From NCBI RefSeq assembly GCF_001261735.1, contig NZ_CVRP01000004.1:48407-112406 (forward strand): a stretch of 64,000 nucleotides of DNA, written 5' to 3'. This stretch comes from Dysgonomonas sp. BGC7 (GTDB taxonomy: Bacteria; Bacteroidota; Bacteroidia; Bacteroidales; Dysgonomonadaceae). Of this stretch, positions 18,802 through 28,045 are shown piece after piece. The notes under the pieces were generated by a model. It was not told where the DNA came from and made no database searches. It was given only the letters and a program-made list of their open reading frames with translations. How positions within the stretch are numbered: position 1 is the first letter of the stretch; every line of letters begins with the position of its first letter. Both the position numbers and the translations under genes were made by a program.

Positions 18802-21800
18802 ATGAAACGCTATATAATTATTATTTTTCTCCTTTCAGTTCAAATTCTGACTTATTCTCAGGATCGTTATTATTTTTCCAAGCTTTCGCTCGAAGATGGA
18901 TTATCACAAATCACTGTCACATCTATATATCAGGACAAGAAAGGATTCATGTGGTTTGGTACCCGAAATGGACTCAACAGATATGACGGGTACAATTTTG
19001 AAGTATATACAAACAATCCTGAGAATAATACAAGCATAAGCAACAATCATGTTTTTTGTATAACAGAAGATGCGGAGGGCAATCTTTGGGTAGGAACAAA
19101 CAATGGACTGAATAAACTGAATACAGCAAAGAACACTTTTACCCGGTACTTACACAATCCTCAAAATTCGAATACTATATCAGGCAATATGATTGTTTCT
19201 ATTTATTGCGATACAAAAAACAGATTGTGGGTAGGAACAAGCAACGGATTAAACCTATACGATCGGGAAAAAGACTCGTTCACCAACTACAATATAGATC
19301 AGCTACTCAACAATAATCCGATTAACACCATCGTAGGAAAAGATGAAACTTTATATTTGGGAACTGTAACAGAAGGTCTTATTTTATTCAATAGTGATAC
19401 AAAGAAATACACGACTTATAAGAATCAGGATGGAAACCCTCTAAGCATCACGAGTAACGATATAAGAAGTGTCTTTATAGACAATGATGAGAGTCTCTGG
19501 ATAGGAACTCACCATAATGGTATAAATTTATTAAAAAAAGGAGCAACTCAATTCTTACATTACAATCAGAAAAATGAACTGACAAACGACTTCATACGCT
19601 GTATAAATCAATCGCCCGAAGGTAATATTTTGATCGGAACATTCAATGGGCTAAACATAATAGATCCTAAATCCGGCAAGATAGAACAGTATAAAACCTA
19701 TGATATACAAAAAGGTAACCTAAGCCATTATTCGATATATAGTATATACTTCGACAAAGCACACACCCTTTGGATAGGAACGTATGCCGGAGGTGTTAAC
19801 TACTCCAGCCCTTATGGTCAGAAATTCAGATTTCACGATCCTATGACCGAATTAAGGACTGTTCTCGGGATTATTGGTCCGATTATAGAAACAGAAAATA
19901 GTCTTTTCATTGCTTCGGAGGGAGGAGGATTGCTTGAAATGGAGAAACAAAGTGGAACTTTTAAGCAATACAAACTATTCGACGACAGAGAAAGTGTATA
20001 TGTACGCAATATTGTCAAATGCCTTTATCGGGATGAAAACAGGATACTTTGTGGAACAAACCTTGGCACTATCTATAGTTTCGATCTGAAGACTCATAAA
20101 TTCAGTCTCATTCACGACTTTAAGACAGGTAATAGTATATACCAGATAGGTAGAGCAATGAGTGGCGATCTATTTGTTGCTGGTGTTAATCAGATAGGCT
20201 TAACTTTAATATCTCAAAATGGGAATATAAGAAATAAGTTTCCGACAAATGAAAATCCTAATTTTTCGTTCTACAATGTTAGATGTGTGCTCGAAATAGA
20301 AAAGAACGTATTCTTGCTGGGAACCCGTAACGATGGTCTGTTCTACTACGACATGAACAAGAAAGAGCTGACCAGATACAAAAGTAACTTATCGGATACC
20401 CGTGGGAAAAGCTTACCGGAAAACTACATTAGTTCTATATTCAAAGATAGTATGGGACAGATATGGATAGGTACATTCGGAGGAGGATTCTGTCTCTTCG
20501 ACCCATCAACGGGCACATTCAGAATATTTAATAAAAAGAATGGGCTATTAGATAATAATGTATGCGCCATAGTAGAAGACAACAACAGACATTTGTGGAT
20601 AAGTACCATATCCGGAATATCAGACTTCAATATACAAAATCAAGAAATCACAAATTATACTCACTCTAGCGGGATCAATATTAATGAGTTCACCCCGCAT
20701 GCAGGTAGTCGCTTAGCTGACAACAGAATAGTATTTAGCGGAAACAACGGATTCGTCTCTTTCAATCCTCGTAAGATGTATGTAAACCCATATATACCAC
20801 CTCTTGTTTTAGAAAATTTATATATAAATAATAATAAGATCAACCCCGGCGATAACACAAAAATATTGTCAAAGCAACTAAACACCCAAGATCAAATCGA
20901 ACTCAGATACGATGAATCTAACATCGCAATAGAATATAGTGCTCTCAACTATATTTTTGCAAACAGGAATCAATATGCCTACATACTCGAAGGCTTCGAC
21001 AAAGAATGGAACTATGTAGGCATACGCCGAATAGCATACTATACGAATATCCCGCCGGGCGAGTATCGTTTTTTGGTCAAAGGATCGAATAACGATGGTG
21101 TATGGAACAACGATCCTGTTTCTATAAAAATCACAATTCTGCCTCCTTTCTGGAAAACATGGTGGGCATACACTATCTATGCTTTACTTATTGTGGCCGT
21201 ATCCGCACTTATTTTCAGATATTACAACGAACGCAAGAGGTTGGAAAACGACATCAAATTAAAACAGGCTAAAGCCGATGCTCAAGAAGAATTTCATCAG
21301 GCACGCAACAAGCTATTTACAAACTTCTCGCACGAATTAAGAACACCCTTAACTCTTATTATGAGCCCATTAGGAGACATGATAGAGAAAGGTGCAGATT
21401 TACCAGAAAGAATACAGGAAAAACATCGGATGATGTACAGTAACACATTGCGTATGCTCAGACTTGTAAACAATCTGATGGACTTTCAGAAAAAAGAGAG
21501 CGGCACAATGAAGCTAAATACTAAGGTAGAAGATTTTATACAATTTTCGGAAGAAATGCTATCACTGTTCCGAGAATTGGCTGAATCCAGAAACATTGCT
21601 TTATCATTTACGCATGCACCTAAAAATCTAGAACTGGCTTTTGATAAAAACCTGATGGAAAAAGTGTATTTTAATTTTCTATCTAATGCTTTCAAAAACG
21701 TTCCCGATAGAGGTGCTATCGAGGTAAGTATAAACAGGCTTTCGCTATCAGACCTTAAGAAAGATTTTTCTCCTAGAATATTATTCAACGATAACAGCAT

Positions 21801-22902
21801 TTCATATTTAATATTAGAGATCAGAGATTCGGGAGTTGGCATTCCAAAAGACCAATTAGAGGATATATTTACTCCATTCCATCAAGTAGCACAGAACAAA
21901 CACTCTAGCTCGGGCACAGGTCTGGGGTTAAGCCTCAGCAAGTCGATAATAGAAATGCACAACGGTACAGTATGGGCAGAGATGCCCGAAACAGGAGGCG
22001 CTATTTTCAGATGTATTATACCAATCAATGAAAAAGAAAATATTGAAAGTATAGATTTAGAATCTAACAATCTCGTTCAAACACCTCAATTACACAAAGT
22101 AGATACACCCCGTAAACAAAGTGCAAGTGATAGCCTTTCTGTAAAAAAACATACTCTACTAATAGTAGAAGACAATGAAGAAGTAAAAAATTACATTACA
22201 GAACATCTGTCTTATTCATATAATATTATTACAGCCGCAAATGGAGAAGAAGGCATAGAACAAGCGCAAAGTATTTTACCCGATCTCATCATCACAGATC
22301 TTATGATGCCCAAAATGGATGGAATGGAAATGTGTTCTATCATCAAAAGAGATATACATACCAGTCATATACCTATCATAATGCTCACTGCTCGTGCTAT
22401 GTCCTCCGACATACAGGAAGGCTACGAATACGGAGCCGATGATTATATAACCAAGCCTTTTAATACTTCTCTATTGTTGGCCAGAGTAGAAAATCTCATC
22501 AAAACAAGAGAAAACTTAAAAGAGGTTTATGGAAAGAAATTTACCCCTGAAACACTAGGCGTTAAAGTGAACTCTGTTGATGAACTATTTATTCAGAAAC
22601 TCTATAAAGTACTCGAAGAAAATATATCCAACCCCGAATTTAACCTCGACAACTTCAGCAAAGAAGCAAGTATGAGCCGAGCCAGTCTTTACCGCAAAAT
22701 TAAAGCTATAACCGACCTGTCGCCTAACGAACTCCTGCGGAATTTCAGACTTGAAATGGGAGCTAAATTATTACGTGAAGCTAAGCTTCCCGTATCGGAA
22801 GTATATGTATCGGTAGGTTTCAACAGTATTGCTTATTTCTCTACATGTTTCAAAAACCATTTTGGAGTTACTCCAAGTGATTATCAATCACATAAACAGT
22901 AA
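18802..22902 (+). CDS. Hybrid two-component system sensor/regulator of the polysaccharide locus
   Basis: 1366 residues, the full hybrid-two-component layout. Signal peptide (~1-20); periplasmic two-bladed-propeller repeats with many LWVGT/LWIGT-type units (~25-700); Y_Y_Y domain (~705-785); one membrane segment (~789-810); HisKA with phospho-acceptor His844 in NFSHELRTP; HATPase (~930-1075); receiver with Asp1166 in ITDLMMPKMDG; and a C-terminal AraC DNA-binding domain (~1275-1362) ending HFGVTPSDY. Such proteins bind an oligosaccharide in the periplasm and activate the adjacent locus. It lies 123 nt before the GH88 gene, whose promoter carries a direct repeat that may be its operator. All key residues are intact. 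Confidence 0.96.
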   Translation: MKRYIIIIFLLSVQILTYSQDRYYFSKLSLEDGLSQITVTSIYQDKKGFMWFGTRNGLNRYDGYNFEVYTNNPENNTSISNNHVFCITEDAEGNLWVGTNNGLNKLNTAKNTFTRYLHNPQNSNTISGNMIVSIYCDTKNRLWVGTSNGLNLYDREKDSFTNYNIDQLLNNNPINTIVGKDETLYLGTVTEGLILFNSDTKKYTTYKNQDGNPLSITSNDIRSVFIDNDESLWIGTHHNGINLLKKGATQFLHYNQKNELTNDFIRCINQSPEGNILIGTFNGLNIIDPKSGKIEQYKTYDIQKGNLSHYSIYSIYFDKAHTLWIGTYAGGVNYSSPYGQKFRFHDPMTELRTVLGIIGPIIETENSLFIASEGGGLLEMEKQSGTFKQYKLFDDRESVYVRNIVKCLYRDENRILCGTNLGTIYSFDLKTHKFSLIHDFKTGNSIYQIGRAMSGDLFVAGVNQIGLTLISQNGNIRNKFPTNENPNFSFYNVRCVLEIEKNVFLLGTRNDGLFYYDMNKKELTRYKSNLSDTRGKSLPENYISSIFKDSMGQIWIGTFGGGFCLFDPSTGTFRIFNKKNGLLDNNVCAIVEDNNRHLWISTISGISDFNIQNQEITNYTHSSGININEFTPHAGSRLADNRIVFSGNNGFVSFNPRKMYVNPYIPPLVLENLYINNNKINPGDNTKILSKQLNTQDQIELRYDESNIAIEYSALNYIFANRNQYAYILEGFDKEWNYVGIRRIAYYTNIPPGEYRFLVKGSNNDGVWNNDPVSIKITILPPFWKTWWAYTIYALLIVAVSALIFRYYNERKRLENDIKLKQAKADAQEEFHQARNKLFTNFSHELRTPLTLIMSPLGDMIEKGADLPERIQEKHRMMYSNTLRMLRLVNNLMDFQKKESGTMKLNTKVEDFIQFSEEMLSLFRELAESRNIALSFTHAPKNLELAFDKNLMEKVYFNFLSNAFKNVPDRGAIEVSINRLSLSDLKKDFSPRILFNDNSISYLILEIRDSGVGIPKDQLEDIFTPFHQVAQNKHSSSGTGLGLSLSKSIIEMHNGTVWAEMPETGGAIFRCIIPINEKENIESIDLESNNLVQTPQLHKVDTPRKQSASDSLSVKKHTLLIVEDNEEVKNYITEHLSYSYNIITAANGEEGIEQAQSILPDLIITDLMMPKMDGMEMCSIIKRDIHTSHIPIIMLTARAMSSDIQEGYEYGADDYITKPFNTSLLLARVENLIKTRENLKEVYGKKFTPETLGVKVNSVDELFIQKLYKVLEENISNPEFNLDNFSKEASMSRASLYRKIKAITDLSPNELLRNFRLEMGAKLLREAKLPVSEVYVSVGFNSIAYFSTCFKNHFGVTPSDYQSHKQ

Positions 22903-22928
22903 TCACCAGAATATACAATCAGACAAAA

Positions 22929-22993
22929 GATTCAATTTTAGAAAGATTTGATTCAATTTTAAAACCCGAATTAAGTAATAATCTTCATTTTTG
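22929..22993 (+). promoter_or_regulatory. Predicted operator and promoter of the GH88-GH2-lyase operon
   Basis: Two copies of GATTCAATTTTA (22929-22940 and 22950-22961) stand as a direct repeat 21 bp apart, that is on the same helical face. A -7-like box CATTTTTG (22986-22993; 7 of 8 to TAnnTTTG) begins 36 bp after the start of the proximal copy. The same element at the same 36-bp distance precedes susC. The likely binding protein is the adjacent hybrid regulator (inference). Confidence 0.6.
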
Positions 22994-23025
22994 TAGCTAG
23001 TAGAATATCAAATAATTTAATAGCT

Positions 23026-24276
23026 ATGAGAAAACACTTATTCCTTTACCTGTTCATTTTCCCTTTAATTTTTTCTTGCAAAAGTCAAGCTCAAAATGAC
23101 AATATTATCAATTCGGACTTTGCTTTTGCCGACAAACAGCTTACCTATGCCATATCGGAAATAGAAAAGGCTATTGCAAATGAACCCGTAAATGAAAAAG
23201 AAAGGAGAGAAAAGCGTAAACAAGGGCCGCTAGTTTCGCCACGCTCCATAGACGAAAACGGCAACCTCATAATGGTTACTTCTCGAGACTGGACGAGTGG
23301 ATTCTTTCCGGGAGAACTTTGGTATATGTACGAATATACTCAAGATGAGAAATGGAAAACTCTAGCACAAGAATTCACAGTACCTATCGAACAAGAAAAG
23401 ACAAACGGCATAACCCACGATATGGGCTTTAAAGTATATTGCAGCTTTGGCAACGGCTACCGGCTCACCAAAGACGAACAATACAAAGACGTTTTGCTCC
23501 AATCTGCATACACACTTATTACACGATACAAACCCAATGCTAAAATTATACGCTCGTGGGATCATAATAAAGACAAATGGCAAAGCCCTGTGATTATAGA
23601 CAATATGATGAATCTCGAACTATTATTCTGGGCTTTCAAAGAAAGTAAAGATTCGTTGTTCTACAATATAGCTGTGAATCATGCAACCACAACTATGAAA
23701 AATCATTTTCGTGATGATTACAGCTCTTATCATGTTGTAGATTATGACACTATAACAGGCAATGTACTAGCCAAACATACGCATCAGGGTTATTCTCACC
23801 AATCGGCATGGGCACGTGGGCAGGCATGGGCTGTATATGGCTATACAATGTGTTACAGAGAAACAGGCAAATCTGAGTTTTTGGAGCAGGCAAAACATGT
23901 AGCTAACTATATCTTTACACATCCGAATCTGCCACAAGACCTCATTCCGTATTGGGACTACGATGCTCCTGAAATACCAAACGAGCCGAGAGATGTATCC
24001 GCTGCGACTGTTACGGCATCGGCATTATACGAATTGAGCCTGTACGACAAAGAAAACTCCGGCAAGTATCTGAATTGGGCAAACACAATTATAGACAATC
24101 TTTCAAATAACTATCTGGCAAAGGAAGGCAACGACAGAGGCTTTCTGTTATTACATAGCACCGGCTCTAAACCCGGCAAGTTTGAAGTAGATAAACCTCT
24201 TTCTTATGCAGACTATTATTTTTTAGAAGCTTTGCTTAGAAAGCAAAAGCTGGAACAATCAAAACCTTTATTTTAA
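23026..24276 (+). CDS. GH88 family unsaturated glucuronyl hydrolase, lipoprotein
   Basis: 416 residues with a lipobox (IFSC, Cys18). The alpha/alpha-barrel core carries the two GH88 catalytic aspartates: Asp132 in THDMGF and Asp192 in IIDNMMNL, spaced 60 residues apart as in characterised unsaturated glucuronyl hydrolases. Further family signatures are GYSHQSAWARGQAW and YWDYDAP. It removes the unsaturated uronic acid that a polysaccharide lyase leaves at the non-reducing end. First gene of the enzyme operon; GH2 starts 18 nt later. Confidence 0.93.
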   Translation: MRKHLFLYLFIFPLIFSCKSQAQNDNIINSDFAFADKQLTYAISEIEKAIANEPVNEKERREKRKQGPLVSPRSIDENGNLIMVTSRDWTSGFFPGELWYMYEYTQDEKWKTLAQEFTVPIEQEKTNGITHDMGFKVYCSFGNGYRLTKDEQYKDVLLQSAYTLITRYKPNAKIIRSWDHNKDKWQSPVIIDNMMNLELLFWAFKESKDSLFYNIAVNHATTTMKNHFRDDYSSYHVVDYDTITGNVLAKHTHQGYSHQSAWARGQAWAVYGYTMCYRETGKSEFLEQAKHVANYIFTHPNLPQDLIPYWDYDAPEIPNEPRDVSAATVTASALYELSLYDKENSGKYLNWANTIIDNLSNNYLAKEGNDRGFLLLHSTGSKPGKFEVDKPLSYADYYFLEALLRKQKLEQSKPLF

Positions 24277-24294
24277 GCGACAATACAATAAGAC

Positions 24295-26763
24295 ATGATA
24301 CAAAGAATATTTTTATCTATTTTTTCCTTCTTATGCATTACCATCTCGGGTTATGCTCAGATAAATTACCAGAATACAGAAAGGCTCAACGACGATTGGT
24401 TATTTCTACGTGAAGATATCGGCAACATATGGGAGGCCGTTCGTCCGGCAGCAAAAGGGTCATCGGAAGAAGTTCCCATCTGGACAAAAGTCACTCTGCC
24501 GCATTGCTTCAATGCAGAAGACGCTGTCGATCCTGATGTTAATTATTACCAAGGCCCGGGCTGGTACAAAAAAATGCTTTCTGTAAACAACCCTTATACC
24601 GATGGACGTACAATACTTCATTTCGAAGGAGCAGGGCAAAAAACAGAGGTGTATATTTATACGGAGAAAGTTGGTAGTCATATAGGAGGATATGACGAGT
24701 GGTCGGTAGATATAACCGATGCAGTAAACAGGTTTTTACATTCAGATGAGGCAAAACGTTTCGGAGGAAAAATTCCGTTAAGTGTCCGATGCGACAATAG
24801 TAGAGATGCAGAAATGATCCCTTCCGACTTGTCAGATTTCAATGTCTACGGAGGTCTTTACAGATACCTCAATCTAGTGTATACACCTGCACTGTCTTTC
24901 AGCCACATTCAGACAAATACTTCGGTAGACGAAAAAGGGAAGGAAGGTAAACTTATTATAAACACCGGGTTTACAAACTATACTAATACTTCTTCTGCAA
25001 GCCTAGATATTAAAATATACGATAGCCAGGGCAAAACTATAAAGGATGAAAACATCAGCCTAAACAATTTAGAGAATCAAGATATATTAACTTTAAATAT
25101 ACCTAAACCACAGTTATGGTCGCCTAAGCAACCGAACCTCTACTCTTGCGAACTGATATTGACTTCTCATTCGGGACAAACAACAATAAAAGAATTATTC
25201 GGGTTTCGCCATTTCGAATTTAAGGAGAAAGGTCCTTTCTTCCTCAATGGTGAACGCCTGTTGCTCAGAGGCACGCACCGTCACGAAGATCACGCAGGGG
25301 TAGCAGCTGCAATGACCGAAGATCAGATAGTGAAAGAGATGCAGATGATGAAAGCTATGGGTGTCAACTTCATACGCTTAGGACACTATCAACAATCACG
25401 TATCGTACTCGAACAGTGCGACAGATTAGGTATATTGGTATGGGAAGAAATCCCTTGGTGTCGAGGAGGTCTCGGTGGAGACAGCTATAAAGAGCAAGCT
25501 CGCCGAATGCTTACAAATATGATAACACAACATCGCAATCACCCATCTGTGATTCTTTGGGGGCTAGGAAATGAAAATGACTGGCCAAACGACTTCCCTG
25601 AATTTGACAAAGATAAAATAAGGGAATTTATGAGTGAACTACACAATATGTCGCACCGCTTAGACGACAGTCGGAAAACAGCAATTCGCCGTTGCGATTT
25701 TTGTAAAGATATAGTAGATGTATATTCTCCGTCTATATGGGCAGGGTGGTACAGAGGCATGTACACAGATTACAAGCGGGTATCATACAGCGAAATGCAA
25801 AAGACAAATCACTTCTTACATGTGGAATGGGGCGGAGACAATCACGCCCGACGCTATGCCGAAGATCCATACATCGGACTCGATAAAATAGAAACAGGAA
25901 AAGATGCCGATGAGAGAGCCGGTGACGCTTCCTTGTATGGAGGCACAGCAAGAGCCTCAAAAGATGGAGATTGGAGTGAGTCATATATATGTGACCTTAT
26001 AGACTGGCATCTGAAAGAGCAAGAAACAATGTCTTGGCTCACAGGTGCAGCATACTGGCCTTTCAAAGATTTTTCAACGCCTGTTCGTCCCGAAAACCCT
26101 GTACCATACGTCAACCAAAAAGGTGTAGTAGAGCGCGACCTTACACCAAAAGAGTCTTATTATATTTTTCAGTCTTACTGGACAGAAAAGCCGATGATCC
26201 ATATATATGGCCATACATGGCCTATACGTTGGGGTAAAACTAACGAAACAAAAATGCTTAAAGTGTATTCTAACTGTGATCAGGTAGAGCTTCTTCTTAA
26301 TGGAAAAAGTCTGGGTATAAAAAAACGAAACTCACAGGACTTTCCTGCTGCCGGACTGCGTTGGGAAACAAGTTTCGTGGATGGTGAAAACACTATCAGA
26401 GCAATAGGGCAAAAAGGAAAAGTAAAGACAGAAGACGAAATCAGTTTCTATTATGAAACCCGTACCTTCGGCAAACCCACCTCTATACATGTCGGTATAA
26501 TTGAGGAAAACGAAGAATCGGTATGGATCGAAGCCGAATTAAAAGACGTGAACAATATTACCAGTCTCGATGCAAAAGACTATATATACTTCGAATCTTC
26601 AGGTGATGGAAAACTTATTAAAAACAGAGGTACTTCCACGGGATCGAGTAAAGTACAAGCTTATAACGGAAAAGCAAGAATAAAGTTACTGAAGAACAAT
26701 GGAGAAACAGTGATTGCTGTAAAATCACCGGGACTCAAAACTTCATTTATCACAGTAAAATAA
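24295..26763 (+). CDS. GH2 family glycoside hydrolase (beta-galactosidase/beta-glucuronidase type)
   Basis: 822 residues with a signal peptide (~1-22). Domain order is the GH2 sugar-binding domain, the immunoglobulin-like domain, then the TIM barrel. The acid/base is Glu427 in LGNENDW and the likely nucleophile is Glu511 in LHVEWGG. A C-terminal DUF4982/bacterial-Ig-like region follows from ~630. Specificity (galactoside, glucuronide or other) cannot be fixed from sequence. It ends 6 nt before the lyase gene. It probably trims neutral or uronic side chains of the target glycan. Confidence 0.93.
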   Translation: MIQRIFLSIFSFLCITISGYAQINYQNTERLNDDWLFLREDIGNIWEAVRPAAKGSSEEVPIWTKVTLPHCFNAEDAVDPDVNYYQGPGWYKKMLSVNNPYTDGRTILHFEGAGQKTEVYIYTEKVGSHIGGYDEWSVDITDAVNRFLHSDEAKRFGGKIPLSVRCDNSRDAEMIPSDLSDFNVYGGLYRYLNLVYTPALSFSHIQTNTSVDEKGKEGKLIINTGFTNYTNTSSASLDIKIYDSQGKTIKDENISLNNLENQDILTLNIPKPQLWSPKQPNLYSCELILTSHSGQTTIKELFGFRHFEFKEKGPFFLNGERLLLRGTHRHEDHAGVAAAMTEDQIVKEMQMMKAMGVNFIRLGHYQQSRIVLEQCDRLGILVWEEIPWCRGGLGGDSYKEQARRMLTNMITQHRNHPSVILWGLGNENDWPNDFPEFDKDKIREFMSELHNMSHRLDDSRKTAIRRCDFCKDIVDVYSPSIWAGWYRGMYTDYKRVSYSEMQKTNHFLHVEWGGDNHARRYAEDPYIGLDKIETGKDADERAGDASLYGGTARASKDGDWSESYICDLIDWHLKEQETMSWLTGAAYWPFKDFSTPVRPENPVPYVNQKGVVERDLTPKESYYIFQSYWTEKPMIHIYGHTWPIRWGKTNETKMLKVYSNCDQVELLLNGKSLGIKKRNSQDFPAAGLRWETSFVDGENTIRAIGQKGKVKTEDEISFYYETRTFGKPTSIHVGIIEENEESVWIEAELKDVNNITSLDAKDYIYFESSGDGKLIKNRGTSTGSSKVQAYNGKARIKLLKNNGETVIAVKSPGLKTSFITVK

Positions 26764-26769
26764 AATACA

Positions 26770-27939
26770 ATGACTCGATTTTTTGGTTATTATATGGTTT
26801 TAAGTATGCTTTGTGTATTGTATTCGTGCAATACACAGGCTAACCTTAAAACAGAAGCAGAAAAAGTATTGCATAGCGTAATTCAAGAAAATGCAGAATG
26901 GGCTATGCAACAAGAACCCCTGACAATTACCGATTTTGTTTGCGAACGTAGTAGCGGAGGCATACACGATTTTTACTCGGAAGGAGATTACTGGTGGCCT
27001 GATCCTCTCAATCCGGACGGAGCATATATAAGGAAAGACGGAGAAACAAACCCTGATAATTTTGTAGAGCATCGGCTAGCTATGATACGATTCAGCAAAG
27101 TGATAGGCTCATTAGCTTCGGCATACATTACAACAAAAGATGAAAAATATGTGGATCATGCATTTCGCCACGTTAGTGCATGGTTTATAGACTCCACCTC
27201 TATGATGAACCCCAACCTCATGTACGCACAGGCAATCAAAGGGATTACCAAAGGCAGAGGCATCGGTATAATAGATACAATACACCTGATGGAAGTTGCG
27301 CAGGGCATTGCATGTATGCAAAATGCCTCCAATGTGGACAAAGAAAATCTTGCTAACATAAAAAAATGGTTTGCAGACTATATACAGTGGCTTACCTCCA
27401 GCACCAATGGAATAGAGGAAATGAATGCAAAAAACAATCATGGTACATGTTGGGTTATGCAAGTGGCAGCATTTGCCAAACTAACAGGAAATGATGATGT
27501 ACTCGACTTCTGCCGTCTACGATACAAGAATGTATTATTGCAAGAGCAAATGGCTGACGACGGCAGTTTTCCAAAAGAACTATCCAGAACCAAACCTTAC
27601 GGATATGCACTGTTCAACACCGATGCCATGGCTACTATTTGTCAAATATTGTCCGACAAAGAAAACAATCTATGGAGCTATACAACAGAAAGTAATCTAA
27701 ACATCCGGAAGGCAGTAGACTTTATGTACCCATATATAAAAGATAAGTCGGCATGGATATATCCGCAAGATGTGATGTATTGGAGCGACTGGCCTGTAGC
27801 TCAACCATCACTTATATTTGCAGCATGCGCCTACAACAATAAGAATTATTTCGATTTGTGGAAAAACTTACCACATAGTACCGACATTCAGGAAGTGGAG
27901 AGGAACCTACCTATCCGAAATCCTCTCATTTGGATGTGA
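26770..27939 (+). CDS. Alginate-lyase-fold polysaccharide lyase, lipoprotein
   Basis: 389 residues with a lipobox (LYSC, Cys20). Motifs of the alginate_lyase superfamily are clear: YWWPDPLNPDGAYIRKDG, MNPNLMYAQAIKG, KNNHGT with Asn222-Asn223-His224, and Tyr279 in PYGYALFN. The His-to-Tyr distance of 55 matches the His/Tyr catalytic pair of A1-III-type lyases. Families with this fold cleave uronate polymers such as mannuronan or glucuronan. Last gene before the susC promoter. A paralogue with the same residues lies at 34591. Confidence 0.88.
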   Translation: MTRFFGYYMVLSMLCVLYSCNTQANLKTEAEKVLHSVIQENAEWAMQQEPLTITDFVCERSSGGIHDFYSEGDYWWPDPLNPDGAYIRKDGETNPDNFVEHRLAMIRFSKVIGSLASAYITTKDEKYVDHAFRHVSAWFIDSTSMMNPNLMYAQAIKGITKGRGIGIIDTIHLMEVAQGIACMQNASNVDKENLANIKKWFADYIQWLTSSTNGIEEMNAKNNHGTCWVMQVAAFAKLTGNDDVLDFCRLRYKNVLLQEQMADDGSFPKELSRTKPYGYALFNTDAMATICQILSDKENNLWSYTTESNLNIRKAVDFMYPYIKDKSAWIYPQDVMYWSDWPVAQPSLIFAACAYNNKNYFDLWKNLPHSTDIQEVERNLPIRNPLIWM

Positions 27940-27963
27940 TTTGAATTAAAATCTAAAATAAAT

Positions 27964-28007
27964 GATTCAATTTAGAAAATGCAAAGAGCTATAGAATCAT
28001 ACATTTG
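27964..28007 (+). promoter_or_regulatory. Predicted operator and promoter of susCD
   Basis: GATTCAATTTAG at 27964-27975 matches the repeat before the GH88 gene. A perfect -7 box TACATTTG (28000-28007) begins 36 bp after the start of the element, exactly as in the GH88 promoter. A degenerate second half may lie 21 bp upstream (27943). Start codon is 38 nt downstream of the -7 box. Confidence 0.6.
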
Positions 28008-28045
28008 AGCCTATTATAAGAAACCATGAAAAATAATTTTATACT

